From Rhodopseudomonas sp. (GTDB lineage Bacteria > Pseudomonadota > Alphaproteobacteria > Rhizobiales > Xanthobacteraceae): a DNA stretch of 64,000 bases. Made by a program: the position numbers and the translations under genes. Numbering within the stretch: the stretch's first letter is position 1; each line of letters begins with the position of its first letter. This document shows positions 37,298-46,110 of the stretch, in pieces. The notes beneath the pieces are model-generated. The model did no database searches and was not told the origin of the DNA. It saw only the letters and a list, made by a program, of their open reading frames with translations. The DNA lies in the NCBI RefSeq assembly GCF_013377015.1, contig NZ_JACABA010000002.1, positions 827,112-891,111 of the forward strand, read 5' to 3'.

Positions 37298-39049
37298 ATG
37301 GCAGACACCCCACCCTTGGCATCCTTCGGCAAGGTGATCTCCGTCCGTGGATCATTGGCTCGGGTCGGCCTGCTGCCGGAAAGCCGTCTGGTGCCTTCGG
37401 CGGTGCGTGCGACGGTCGGTCGCTTCATCAGCATTCGCACCGCAAGCTCGACCATCATCGCGATGATCACCGAGGTTTCCTGCGAGAACATGCCGGCGAA
37501 CGACCCCTATATCGCGAACGCGGCGGTCGATCTGCTCGGCGAGATCATCAACACCGGGACGCGTCCGAAATTCCAGCGCGGCGTCACCAACTACCCGACC
37601 ATCGGCGACGCCGTCGACCTGATTTCCAGCGAGGATCTGCGGATCGTCTACGCCCCGACCGGATCGGACCAGATCAATGTCGGCACGCTGCAGCAGGACC
37701 CCTCCGTGATCGCCTATGTCGACATCGAGGAAATGCTCTCCAAGCATTTCGCGGTGCTGGGCTCGACCGGCGTCGGCAAATCCAGCGGCGTCTCGCTACT
37801 GCTCAACGAAATCCTCAAGTCGCGCCCGAATCTGCGGATCTTCCTGCTCGACGTCCACAACGAATATGGCCGCTGCTTCGGCGACCGCGCCCTGGTCTTG
37901 AACCCGCGCAATCTGAAGCTGCCGTTCTGGCTGTTCAATTTCGAGGAAATCGTCGACGTGCTGTTCGCCGGCCGACCCGGCGTACCGGAAGAGCTGGATA
38001 TTTTGGCCGAAGTGGTGCCGATCGCCAAGGGCGTCTACACCCAGTATCAGAACGCCGACCGCATCGGGCTGAAGCGGATCGATCCGAAGACCATCGGCTA
38101 CACCGCCGACACCCCGGTGCCCTATCGCCTCGTCGACCTGATCTCGCTGATCGACGAGCGAATGGGCAAACTGGAAAATCGCTCATCGCGGATCATCTAT
38201 CACAAGCTGATCTCGCGGATCGAGACCGTGCGCAACGATCCGCGCTACGCCTTCATGTTCGACAACGCCAATGTCGGCGGCGACACCATGGCGGAAGTGA
38301 TCAGCTATCTGTTCCGGCTGCCGGCCAATGGCAAGCCGATGACCATCATGCAGCTCGCCGGCTTCCCCGCCGAAGTCGTCGACTCCGTGGTCTCGGTGCT
38401 GTGCCGCATGGCGTTCGATTTCGGGCTGTGGAGCGACGGCGTCTCGCCCTTGCTGTTCGTCTGCGAGGAAGCGCATCGCTACGCCGCCGCCGACCGCAAC
38501 ATCGGCTTCGGGCCGACCCGCAAGGCGGTGTCGCGGATTGCCAAGGAAGGCCGCAAATACGGCGTCTATCTCGGGCTGGTGACGCAGCGCCCGGCCGAAC
38601 TCGACGCCACCATCATCTCGCAATGCAACACGCTGTTCGCGATGCGGCTCGCCAATGATCGCGACCAGGCGCTGCTGCGCTCGGCGGTGTCGGACGCCGC
38701 CGCCAATCTCTTGTCGTTCGTCCCCTCGCTCGGCACCCGCGAAGTGCTGGCGTTCGGCGAAGGCGTGGCGCTGCCGACGAGGCTGCGCTTCAAGGAAGTG
38801 CCGCTGCATCAGCTGCCGCGCTCGGAAGCCGCGATCTCGACGGTGCCGTCGGCGGCGGCCGGCCATGACATGCACTTTGTCAGCGCCGTGCTCGAGCGCT
38901 GGCGTGGCGCCACCTCGCATCGCGACGTACCGAACGATCCCGGCCCGATGGAGCGGCCGCTGGCGCGCACGGTGGAAGCGCCGATGCTGCAGCCGTCGCT
39001 GGGACTCGACCCGGATCGCTTCTCGCTGTTGAAAAAGCCGCTGCGCTGA
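37298..39049 (+). CDS. HerA-like/DUF87 ATPase
   Basis: A 583-aa hexameric-type ATPase. An N-terminal HAS-barrel-like domain (about 1-140) precedes Walker A, GSTGVGKSSG, at residues 155-164; FLLDVHNEYGRCF follows. Walker B is in LLFVCEEAHRYAAADR (about 384-399), and LVTQRPAELDATIISQCNTLFAMRLAN is the sensor region typical of HerA. HerA normally works with the nuclease NurA in DNA-end processing in archaea; bacterial forms also occur in DNA-translocation and defence systems. No nuclease gene adjoins this one, and its role is open. It lies 276 bases after serB. Confidence 0.88.
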   Translation: MADTPPLASFGKVISVRGSLARVGLLPESRLVPSAVRATVGRFISIRTASSTIIAMITEVSCENMPANDPYIANAAVDLLGEIINTGTRPKFQRGVTNYPTIGDAVDLISSEDLRIVYAPTGSDQINVGTLQQDPSVIAYVDIEEMLSKHFAVLGSTGVGKSSGVSLLLNEILKSRPNLRIFLLDVHNEYGRCFGDRALVLNPRNLKLPFWLFNFEEIVDVLFAGRPGVPEELDILAEVVPIAKGVYTQYQNADRIGLKRIDPKTIGYTADTPVPYRLVDLISLIDERMGKLENRSSRIIYHKLISRIETVRNDPRYAFMFDNANVGGDTMAEVISYLFRLPANGKPMTIMQLAGFPAEVVDSVVSVLCRMAFDFGLWSDGVSPLLFVCEEAHRYAAADRNIGFGPTRKAVSRIAKEGRKYGVYLGLVTQRPAELDATIISQCNTLFAMRLANDRDQALLRSAVSDAAANLLSFVPSLGTREVLAFGEGVALPTRLRFKEVPLHQLPRSEAAISTVPSAAAGHDMHFVSAVLERWRGATSHRDVPNDPGPMERPLARTVEAPMLQPSLGLDPDRFSLLKKPLR

Positions 39050-39101
39050 GCCTCTCGATGGCCTAAGGTTCCGCCGCGCATCACGCGCTGCGGAACCGCC
39101 A

Positions 39102-39680
39102 ATGACCGAACCTGCCGCGAAACGCTTTCCGACCCCTTCGCTCGCCGACATGCCCGAGGACATCCGCGCCCGCATCCTCGCGGTGCAGGAAAAATCCGGC
39201 TTCGTGCCGAACGTGTTCCTGTCGCTGGCGTTTCGTCCCGACGAATTCCGCGCCTTCTTCGCCTATCACGACGCGCTGATGGACAAGGACAGCGGCGTCA
39301 CCAAGGCCGAGCGCGAGATGATCGTGGTCGCCACCTCGGCCGCCAACCAGTGCCTGTATTGCGTCGTCGCCCACGGCGCGATCCTGCGGATTCGCGCCAA
39401 GAACCCGCTGCTCGCCGACCAGATCGCGATCAACTACCGCAAGGCCGAGATCACGCCGCGGCAGAAGGCGATGCTCGACTTCGCCATGAAGGTCAGCCGC
39501 GCCGCCGAGACCGTCGTGGAGCCGGATTTCGCCGAGCTCGGCCGCCACGGCTTCAGCGACGACGACATCTGGGACATCGCCGCGGTCGCGGCGTTCTTCG
39601 CGCTGTCGAACCGGATGGCCAACGTCACCGGCATGCGCCCGAATGACGAGTTCTATCTGATGGGACGGCTGCCGAAATAG
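39102..39680 (+). CDS. AhpD-like/carboxymuconolactone decarboxylase family peroxidase-related protein
   Basis: A 192-aa all-helical protein. The AhpD core CLYCVVAHG has the redox pair Cys84 and Cys87 with His91, as in alkylhydroperoxidase D-like proteins. The N-terminal part KSGFVPNVFLSLAFRPDEFRAFFAYHDALM is characteristic of the peroxidase-related (uncharacterised peroxidase) subgroup. It likely reduces peroxides or acts as a thiol-disulfide protein. It follows the HerA-like gene by 52 bases and precedes the MgtC-like gene by 16 bases, so these may be one transcript. Confidence 0.87.
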   Translation: MTEPAAKRFPTPSLADMPEDIRARILAVQEKSGFVPNVFLSLAFRPDEFRAFFAYHDALMDKDSGVTKAEREMIVVATSAANQCLYCVVAHGAILRIRAKNPLLADQIAINYRKAEITPRQKAMLDFAMKVSRAAETVVEPDFAELGRHGFSDDDIWDIAAVAAFFALSNRMANVTGMRPNDEFYLMGRLPK

Positions 39681-39696
39681 GCCGGGAGATTTCACA

Positions 39697-40194
39697 TTGC
39701 TCGACTGGCCGGACATTGTTTTGCGTCTTGGCGTCGCGACGCTGGCTGGCGGCGCGATCGGCCTCAACCGCGACCTGCGCGGCAAGCCGATCGGCCTGCG
39801 CACGTTGGGGCTGGTCAGTCTCGCCACCGCGATGATCGTGATGATCGCCGATCCCTCCGGCCGTCTCGGAGCGATCACCGACGCCACCAGCCGGGTGATC
39901 CAGGGCATCGTCACCGGCATCGGCTTTCTCGGCGCCGGCGTCATCTTCCGCGCCGAACACCATGCCCGGATTCACGGCCTGACCAGCGCCGCCTGCACTT
40001 GGCTCACCGCCTGCGTCGGCGTCGCCTGTGGCATCGGCCAATGGCAGATCGTGACGGTGGCGCTGGCAATCACCTTCGTGGTGCTGATCGTCGGCGGCCC
40101 CACCGAACGCGCGCTGCACCGCCTGCTCGGCGGCAAGGACGACGGCGTTGACAAGGCGCCGAAGCCGGCGTCCACCGAACCGCCGCCGCTGTGA
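39697..40194 (+). CDS. MgtC/SapB-family membrane protein
   Basis: A 165-aa protein of the MgtC family, limited to the hydrophobic N-terminal domain with about four or five helices; AGGAIGLNRDLRGKPIGLRTL and GIVTGIGFLGAGVIFR are the family signatures. The C-terminal cytoplasmic domain of virulence-type MgtC is absent and replaced by a short charged tail. The start is TTG at 39697 with GGGAG upstream. Family members affect magnesium adaptation or ATP synthase; function here is not known. Confidence 0.88.
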   Translation: MLDWPDIVLRLGVATLAGGAIGLNRDLRGKPIGLRTLGLVSLATAMIVMIADPSGRLGAITDATSRVIQGIVTGIGFLGAGVIFRAEHHARIHGLTSAACTWLTACVGVACGIGQWQIVTVALAITFVVLIVGGPTERALHRLLGGKDDGVDKAPKPASTEPPPL

Positions 40195-40222
40195 CGCCGC
40201 ACGGCGTCGAAGATCGGGCATC

Positions 40223-41107
40223 ATGAGCAAGGCACCGCATTCCAGGACGGCGAAACCGCACGTGATCCGCTTCGGCGATCGCGAGGTGATCACCGAGGGC
40301 CTGCACCTGAATTTCTGGGCCGACATCAGCCACCGCTGCATGACCGCCTCGTGGCCGGGTTTCATCGCCGGCGCGGCGGTGATCTTTGTGGTGTTCAACG
40401 CGATCTTCGCGACGTTCTACTGGATTGGCGACAACCCGATCTCGAACGTCCCGGGCGGCGCCTATATCGACTATCTGTATTTCAGCATCGAGACGCTCTC
40501 GACCGCCGGCTACGGCGACATGCACCCGCAGACCCATTACGGACATTTCATCGCCACCATCGAGCTGTTCACCGGCATCTTTTCGATGTCGCTGATGACC
40601 GGATTGATTTTCGCGCGGTTCTCGCGGCCGAACGCACGGCTGCTGTTCGCCGAACATCCGGTGATCTCGATCCACGACGGCCTGCCGACCCTGATGATAC
40701 GGTTCGCTAACGAGCGCCACAACATCATCAGCAACGCGACCGCGCGATTGTGGATGGTCAGGACCGAGACGACCGCGGAATCACGCACGTTTCGACGCTT
40801 CTCCGAACTGGCGCTGCTGCGCAGCGAAAGCCCCGCGCTGGCGCTGAGCTGGACGCTGTTTCATGTCATCGACGAGCAAAGCCCGCTCGATGGCCTGGGA
40901 TCCGAGGAGCTGAGCGAGTCGAACGCCAGTTTCATCGTTCTGATCTCCGGCTATGACGAGATCGCCGCCCAGACCATTCATGCGCGCAAGACCTACGACT
41001 GCCGCGACATCCGCCACGGTCACCGCTATGCTGACATCGTCGGCGCGACCGACGACGGGCGGGTCAGGATCGACTACGGCCGGTTCCATCAAACCGAGCT
41101 GGAGTAG
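40223..41107 (+). CDS. KirBac-type inward-rectifier potassium channel
   Basis: A 294-aa ion channel. Two membrane helices (about 47-69 and 105-127) flank a pore loop whose filter reads TAGYGD (94-99). The slide helix region lies before TM1, and the C-terminal half (about 130-294) matches the immunoglobulin-like cytoplasmic domain of Kir channels. The filter TAGYG differs by one residue from the common TVGYG, but fits the T-x-G-Y-G pattern. The start at 40223 was chosen because the frame upstream is a shadow of the previous gene. A potassium role is inferred; the neighbouring MgtC gene suggests an ion-homeostasis cluster. Confidence 0.88.
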   Translation: MSKAPHSRTAKPHVIRFGDREVITEGLHLNFWADISHRCMTASWPGFIAGAAVIFVVFNAIFATFYWIGDNPISNVPGGAYIDYLYFSIETLSTAGYGDMHPQTHYGHFIATIELFTGIFSMSLMTGLIFARFSRPNARLLFAEHPVISIHDGLPTLMIRFANERHNIISNATARLWMVRTETTAESRTFRRFSELALLRSESPALALSWTLFHVIDEQSPLDGLGSEELSESNASFIVLISGYDEIAAQTIHARKTYDCRDIRHGHRYADIVGATDDGRVRIDYGRFHQTELE

Positions 41108-41196
41108 ACCATTGGCGAATTCGCGCGATGCCGAGTTTTCCTGACCTGACCCGACGCGATGTGGTATCAAGCTGTAACCAATGCCGCGGGGCGGCC

Positions 41197-41529
41197 ATGA
41201 AGAACCAACGCTCAAGCATTCCCGACGACGAGCACCGCGTGCTCCAATTCCGGCCGAGCCATGCGGCGCGGTCGTCGGCGGCGCCCGAGTCGATGCCGCT
41301 CCAGAGGCCGCAGCCGCAGAACGACCTCTCGCGCTACGAGCGCGGCCGCGACGAGCCGGACGATTTCCGCCACCGGATGCTGGCGAACGCGGCGGCCTTC
41401 GCCTTCACCGTAGCGCTCACCGCGATCGGGATCTGGCTCGCCACCAGCATCGCCGACTTGCGACGAAACCAGGATTGCGTGTTGATGGGCCGCCGGGATT
41501 GCGCCCATATTTCCTCGCCGCAAGGTTGA
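41197..41529 (+). CDS. Single-pass membrane protein of unknown function upstream of the acpXL cluster
   Basis: A 110-aa protein. A charged, proline-rich N-terminus ([13 protein letters not shown]) is followed at about 71-92 by one hydrophobic helix, [22 protein letters not shown]. The tail contains CVLMGRRDC, which could form a disulfide outside the membrane. It points in the same direction as the lipid A acyl cluster, about 180 bases ahead of acpXL. The FRPSH motif and single helix recur in small proteins of this group with no known role. Confidence 0.65.
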   Translation: MKNQRSSIPDDEHRVLQFRPSHAARSSAAPESMPLQRPQPQNDLSRYERGRDEPDDFRHRMLANAAAFAFTVALTAIGIWLATSIADLRRNQDCVLMGRRDCAHISSPQG

Positions 41530-41707
41530 GTTCCAGCCTAGCCGGCGCTGGCAGATACAGAACCAGGCGGAATGCCTGTTTTCCGCGCCATTGAACTCAG
41601 GGCAGCGCTCCGATATACGGGCATTCACCTGTCCCCACGCGGCCGGCCAAGCGCCAGATCCGGCGCAGCCCGATGGCGATTTACCTCAGCTTATCAAAGG
41701 CTTAATG

Positions 41708-41989
41708 ATGACTTCCACATTCGATCGGGTCGCCACCATCATCGCGGAAACCTGCGACATCCCGCGCGACACGATCACCCCGGAGAGCCACGCGATCGAC
41801 GATCTCGGGATCGACAGTCTCGATTTCCTCGACATCGCCTTCGCGATCGACAAGGCGTTCGGTATCAAGCTGCCGCTGGAAAGATGGACCCAGGAGGTCA
41901 ATGACGGCAAGGCGACCACCGAGCAGTACTTCGTCCTCAGCAATCTCAGCGCGCGCATCGACGAATTGGTCGCCGCCAAGGGCGCCTAG
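41708..41989 (+). CDS. acpXL: Specialised acyl carrier protein AcpXL
   Basis: A 93-aa acidic protein that carries the growing very-long-chain hydroxy fatty acid for lipid A. The phosphopantetheine site is Ser37 in [32 protein letters not shown] is characteristic of AcpXL and distinguishes it from housekeeping ACP. Two consecutive ATGs exist (41705 and 41708); the second gives the common MT start. It is the first gene of a six-gene cluster; fabZXL begins 11 bases after its stop. Confidence 0.93.
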   Translation: MTSTFDRVATIIAETCDIPRDTITPESHAIDDLGIDSLDFLDIAFAIDKAFGIKLPLERWTQEVNDGKATTEQYFVLSNLSARIDELVAAKGA

Positions 41990-42000
41990 TCGCCCGCGCC

Positions 42001-42474
42001 ATGAACCTCGAATATTTCCATCTGATTGATCGCATCGCCCGACTCAGCCTCGATGATCGGACCATCACGGTCGAAGCCAACGTGCCGGAGCAAAGCACCA
42101 TCTTCGAGGGGCATTTTCCCGGCTATCCGCTGATGCCGGGCGTGCTGCTGATCGAAGCGATGGCACAGACTTCGGGATGGCTGCTGATCGCGCTGATGAA
42201 ATTCCAGCGCATGCCGTTTCTGGCGGCGGTCAAGGAAGCCAAAATGCGAACCTTCGTCACGCCCGGCGAAAAGCTGACGATCGATGCCTCCATCATTCAC
42301 GAGGGATCGGGTTTCACCATGACCAAGGCGAACATCATGAGCGGCGGCAAGCTGGCCTGCAATGCGACGCTGACGTTCCGGCACGTTCCGTTCCCGAACC
42401 CGGAGTTGCGCGGCTACATGGACGTGATGGCCAAGCGTATTGGTTTTCCGGAACAGGCGATGACCGATGGCTGA
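42001..42474 (+). CDS. fabZXL: 3-hydroxyacyl-ACP dehydratase FabZXL
   Basis: A 157-aa hotdog-fold dehydratase. FEGHFPGYPLMPGVLLIEAM contains the catalytic His38 and Glu52. In this cluster it removes water from long 3-hydroxyacyl-AcpXL intermediates during C28 chain elongation, inferred from gene order shared with rhizobial lipid A clusters. It overlaps the next gene by 8 bases. Confidence 0.92.
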   Translation: MNLEYFHLIDRIARLSLDDRTITVEANVPEQSTIFEGHFPGYPLMPGVLLIEAMAQTSGWLLIALMKFQRMPFLAAVKEAKMRTFVTPGEKLTIDASIIHEGSGFTMTKANIMSGGKLACNATLTFRHVPFPNPELRGYMDVMAKRIGFPEQAMTDG

Positions 42475-43675
42475 CATGGAAAAAACCCGCGCCGAACCGG
42501 TTGAAGCCTGGATCACCGGGATCGGCCTGACGACCTCGCTGGCCGAAGGGCTCGACGCGCATTGGGATGCGCTGGCGCAGCGTCGCATCAACGTCGATGC
42601 AACGACGTTTGCGCCCTATCTGGTGCATCCGCTAGCCCCGGTCATCTTCGACCAGCAGATCCCGAAAAAGGGCGATCAGCGCCAGATGGAAGCCTGGCAG
42701 CGGATCGGCACCTATGCCGCTGGGCTGGCGCTGGATTCGGCCGGAATCAAGGGCAACACCGACATCCTGTCGAAGATGGACATGATCGTCGCCGCCGGCG
42801 GCGGCGAGCGCGATCTCGCGGTGGACTCCGCTATTCTGAGTTCAGAAGCCCAAGGTAATTCGTCGCCCGGCTATCTCAACGAGCGGCTGGTGAACGATCT
42901 GCGGCCGACGCTGTTTCTCGCGCAGCTCTCGAACCTCTTGGCCGGCAACATCGCCATCGTCCATGGCGTCACCGGCTCATCGCGCACCTTCATGGGCGAA
43001 GAGGCCGCGGGCGTCGATGCCGTGCGGATCGCATTGGCACGGATCGCCGCCGGCCAGAGTGACATCGCGCTGGTCGGCGCGGCGCACAATGGCGAGCGCA
43101 AAGATCAGTTGATGCTCTACGAGTTCGGCGACTTCAATCTCAAGGACACGTTCCAGCCGGTCTGGGCGCGCGAACCGAAGGGCGGCTTCGCGCTCGGCTC
43201 CGGCGGCGCCTTCCTGGTGATCGAGTCGAAGGCCCATGCCCAGGCGCGCAGCGCCAAGCCGTATGCACGGCTGACCAATGTGGTGTCCGACCTGGCTCGG
43301 CGCCAGCACCCCGGCGAGATCACAGCGACGCTGGACAAGCTGTGGTCGAAGCTCGGCCCCGTGCACAGCGACGCCGCCATCATTTCCGGCGCGCCCGGAA
43401 CCGAACCCGCGACCGCCGAGGAGCGCGCATTTCTGCGCCAGCACCCGGAGCATCCGGTACGCGCCACCGCGACCGCGTTCGGCCAGATCGTGGAAGCGCA
43501 GTTTCCGCTAGGCATCGCGCTGGCGGCCTTGTCGCTCTCGCACGGCGCGCTGTTCCCACCGAACGATCCGACCGGGGTTGAGATTGAAATGTCCGCCGCT
43601 CCGACCCAGATTGTGGTGACCGGGACCGGGCACTGGCGCGGCGAAGGCATGGCGCTGGTCGAGGCCGTTCGTTGA
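42467..43675 (+). CDS. fabF2XL: Ketosynthase-like protein FabF2XL without catalytic residues (chain-length-factor-like)
   Basis: A 402-aa protein with the thiolase/ketosynthase fold. Aligned with FabF1XL next door, the active Cys of TACASGAS is replaced by Glu179 (EEAAGVDAV in the same spacing before AGQSDIALVG). The first catalytic His (NAHGTGT) reads SGAPGTEP, and the second (KSMVGHT) reads TATAFGQ. All three triad residues are thus missing. The fold is intact and the gene overlaps fabZXL and precedes fabF1XL by 28 bases. By analogy with type II polyketide synthases, it may pair with FabF1XL as a chain-length factor. That role is inference. Confidence 0.88.
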   Translation: MADMEKTRAEPVEAWITGIGLTTSLAEGLDAHWDALAQRRINVDATTFAPYLVHPLAPVIFDQQIPKKGDQRQMEAWQRIGTYAAGLALDSAGIKGNTDILSKMDMIVAAGGGERDLAVDSAILSSEAQGNSSPGYLNERLVNDLRPTLFLAQLSNLLAGNIAIVHGVTGSSRTFMGEEAAGVDAVRIALARIAAGQSDIALVGAAHNGERKDQLMLYEFGDFNLKDTFQPVWAREPKGGFALGSGGAFLVIESKAHAQARSAKPYARLTNVVSDLARRQHPGEITATLDKLWSKLGPVHSDAAIISGAPGTEPATAEERAFLRQHPEHPVRATATAFGQIVEAQFPLGIALAALSLSHGALFPPNDPTGVEIEMSAAPTQIVVTGTGHWRGEGMALVEAVR

Positions 43676-43703
43676 ATCCGACCACCCGACCGATGGGGAC
43701 GTC

Positions 43704-44984
43704 ATGACCGTAACGCGCGATAAATTTGGCAGACCAATCGTTGTCGTCACCGGCATGGGCGTGGTGACGTCGCTCGGCATCGGCAAGACCGACAACTGGG
43801 CCAGACTGACCGCCGGCGAATCCGGCATCAAGACCATCACCCGGTTTCCGACCGAAGGCCTGAAATCGACCATGGCAGGCGCGATTGATTTCGTGCCGGT
43901 CGAGCCGTTCTCCTCCACCGTGCTGGGCGAGAAGCTGGCCGACATCGCCACCGAGGAAGCCGTGGCGCAGGCCGGTATCGGCAGCAAGGGCGATTTCCCC
44001 GGCCCGCTGTTTCTCGCCGTGGCGCCGGTCGAACTCGAATGGCTGCCGCGCCAGGACGTGGCGCGCGCCAGCGGCGCCAATACGGCGATCGACTACGACG
44101 CGTTGCTGCGCGTCGCCGGCGGCGGCAGGTTCGCGCCCTATCACCATCGGTTCATGTTCGGCTCGGTCGCTGATCATCTGGCCGACAGCTTCGGCACCAA
44201 GGGCTCGCCGATTTCGGTGTCGACCGCCTGCGCCTCCGGTGCGAGCGCGATTCAGCTCGGCGTCGAAGCGATCCGCCGTGGCGAGACCGATGCCGCGCTG
44301 TGCGTCGCCACCGACGGCTCGGTCAATCCCGAGGCGCTGATCCGGTTCTCGCTGTTGTCGGCGCTGTCGACCCAGAACGATCCGCCGGAGGCCGCCGTCA
44401 AACCGTTCGCCAAGAACCGCGACGGCTTCGTGATGGCCGAAGGCGCCGGCGCGCTGGTGCTTGAAAGCCTCGAGGCCGCCACCGCGCGCGGCGCGACCAT
44501 CCTCGGCATCGTCGCAGGCTGCGGCGAACTCGCGGATTCGTTTCACCGCACCCGCTCCAGCCCCGACGGCAAACCGATCGTCGGCTGCGTGAAGAACGCG
44601 CTGGCCGATGCCGGGCTCGGCGTCGACCAGATCGACTACATCAACGCTCACGGCACCGGCACGCCGGAAAACGACAAGATGGAATATCTCGGCATCTCGA
44701 CCGTGTTCGGGGAGCGCGCCAAGACGATTCCGGTGTCGTCGAACAAGTCGATGGTCGGCCACACGCTGTCCGCCGCCGGCGCGGTGGAAGCGGTGTTCTC
44801 ACTCCTGACCCTCGAGCATCAGCGGATTCCGCCGACCATCAACTACGACGTACCGGATCCCGCGATTCCGTTCGACGTGGTGCCGAATGTCGCCCGCGAC
44901 GCCCGCGTCACCGCGGTGATGTCGAACTCATTCGGCTTCGGCGGCCAGAACGCGTCGCTGATTCTGACCCGAGAACCAATTTAA
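43704..44984 (+). CDS. fabF1XL: Beta-ketoacyl-ACP synthase FabF1XL
   Basis: A 426-aa condensing enzyme with the full triad: Cys176 in VSTACASGAS, His316 in NAHGTGTPEND and His353 in SNKSMVGHT, with Lys348. It elongates acyl chains on AcpXL toward 27-hydroxyoctacosanoate. The N-terminal extension (MTVTRDKFGRPIVVVTG) and an insert near 60-140 are longer than in housekeeping FabF, as expected for this specialised family. GGGGAC precedes the ATG at 43704. It is probably the active half of a pair with FabF2XL. Confidence 0.93.
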   Translation: MTVTRDKFGRPIVVVTGMGVVTSLGIGKTDNWARLTAGESGIKTITRFPTEGLKSTMAGAIDFVPVEPFSSTVLGEKLADIATEEAVAQAGIGSKGDFPGPLFLAVAPVELEWLPRQDVARASGANTAIDYDALLRVAGGGRFAPYHHRFMFGSVADHLADSFGTKGSPISVSTACASGASAIQLGVEAIRRGETDAALCVATDGSVNPEALIRFSLLSALSTQNDPPEAAVKPFAKNRDGFVMAEGAGALVLESLEAATARGATILGIVAGCGELADSFHRTRSSPDGKPIVGCVKNALADAGLGVDQIDYINAHGTGTPENDKMEYLGISTVFGERAKTIPVSSNKSMVGHTLSAAGAVEAVFSLLTLEHQRIPPTINYDVPDPAIPFDVVPNVARDARVTAVMSNSFGFGGQNASLILTREPI

Positions 44985-45087
44985 CCGCCACTGCGAGGCG
45001 TTCACAGGGTCGCCGGGTTGACGCCATGGCGGCGGCGGCGATACGCCAGCGCCAGAGACCTGCAATTTCCTGCCGAGGACACGATCG

Positions 45088-46110
45088 ATGCGTGCGCTCA
45101 CCCTGATCGCCGACCGCCAGCTGGAGGTCGTGGAGATGCCGCCTCCCCCGCCGCCCGCGGCCGGCGAGGTGCAGATCCGCGTCGGCGCGGTCGCGCTCAA
45201 TCACATCGACGTCTGGGGCTTTCGCGGCATGGCGTTCGTCAAGCGCAAGCTGCCGATCGTGGTCGGCGCCGAAGCCTCCGGCACCATCGTCGCGGTCGGC
45301 GACGGCGTCACCCGCTTTGCGCCCGGCCAGGATGTCGTGATGTACGGCGCGCTGACCTGCGGCCACTGCAAGGCCTGCCTGGAAGGCCGCGACAATTTCT
45401 GTGAGAATGTCGGCGGCCTGGTCGGCTTCCACGTCGATGGCTTCGCCCGCGAGTTGCTCAACATGCCGGAACGGCTGGTGATCCCGGTCCCCGCCGGGGT
45501 GTCGTTGCGCGACGCCGCCTGCGCGCCAATCGCGTTCTCCACCGTGCAGCACATGCTGTTCGACAATGCGAAACTGCAGCCCGGCGAAACCATCCTGGTC
45601 CATGCCGGCGGCTCCGGGATCGGCACCGTCGCGATCATGATGGCGAAGGCGATCGGCTGCACCGTAATCACCACGGTCGGCGATGATTCCAAGATCGAGG
45701 GCGTCAAGAAGCTCGGCGCCGATTATGTGATCAACTATCGCACCGATCGCTTCGAGCACGAGACCCGCAAGATCACCAAGAAGAAAGGCGTCGACGTCGT
45801 ATTCGAACACGTCGGTGCCGACACCTTCAACGGTTCGTTGCTGGTGATGAAGCGCGGCGGCCGCCTCGTCACCTGCGGCTCGACCTCGGGCCCGACCGCG
45901 ACCATCAATCTGATGCAGCTGTTCCAGCAGCAATACCGCATCTTCGGCTCGTTCGGCGCGACCATGAAGAACATCGCCGAAAGCCTCGACAAGATGGCGG
46001 CAGGGATGCTGCCGGTGATCGATACCGAAGTGTCGCTGGACGACGTCGGCTCCGCGCTGAAGCGAATGGAGAGCCGTCAGGTGTTCGGCAAGATCGTCGT
46101 CAGGTTCTGA
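45088..46110 (+). CDS. adhXL: Zinc-binding alcohol dehydrogenase-family reductase of the XL cluster
   Basis: A 340-aa medium-chain dehydrogenase. The GroES-like half carries CGHCKACLEGRDNFCEN with four cysteines for structural zinc; the nucleotide fold has LVHAGGSGIGTVAIMMA. Homologues at this position in rhizobial clusters are called adh2XL or fabXL and are thought to act as the enoyl reductase or a related reduction of the long acyl chain. Its start follows FabF1XL by about 100 bases, and it overlaps lpxXL by one base (TGATG). Confidence 0.9.
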   Translation: MRALTLIADRQLEVVEMPPPPPPAAGEVQIRVGAVALNHIDVWGFRGMAFVKRKLPIVVGAEASGTIVAVGDGVTRFAPGQDVVMYGALTCGHCKACLEGRDNFCENVGGLVGFHVDGFARELLNMPERLVIPVPAGVSLRDAACAPIAFSTVQHMLFDNAKLQPGETILVHAGGSGIGTVAIMMAKAIGCTVITTVGDDSKIEGVKKLGADYVINYRTDRFEHETRKITKKKGVDVVFEHVGADTFNGSLLVMKRGGRLVTCGSTSGPTATINLMQLFQQQYRIFGSFGATMKNIAESLDKMAAGMLPVIDTEVSLDDVGSALKRMESRQVFGKIVVRF

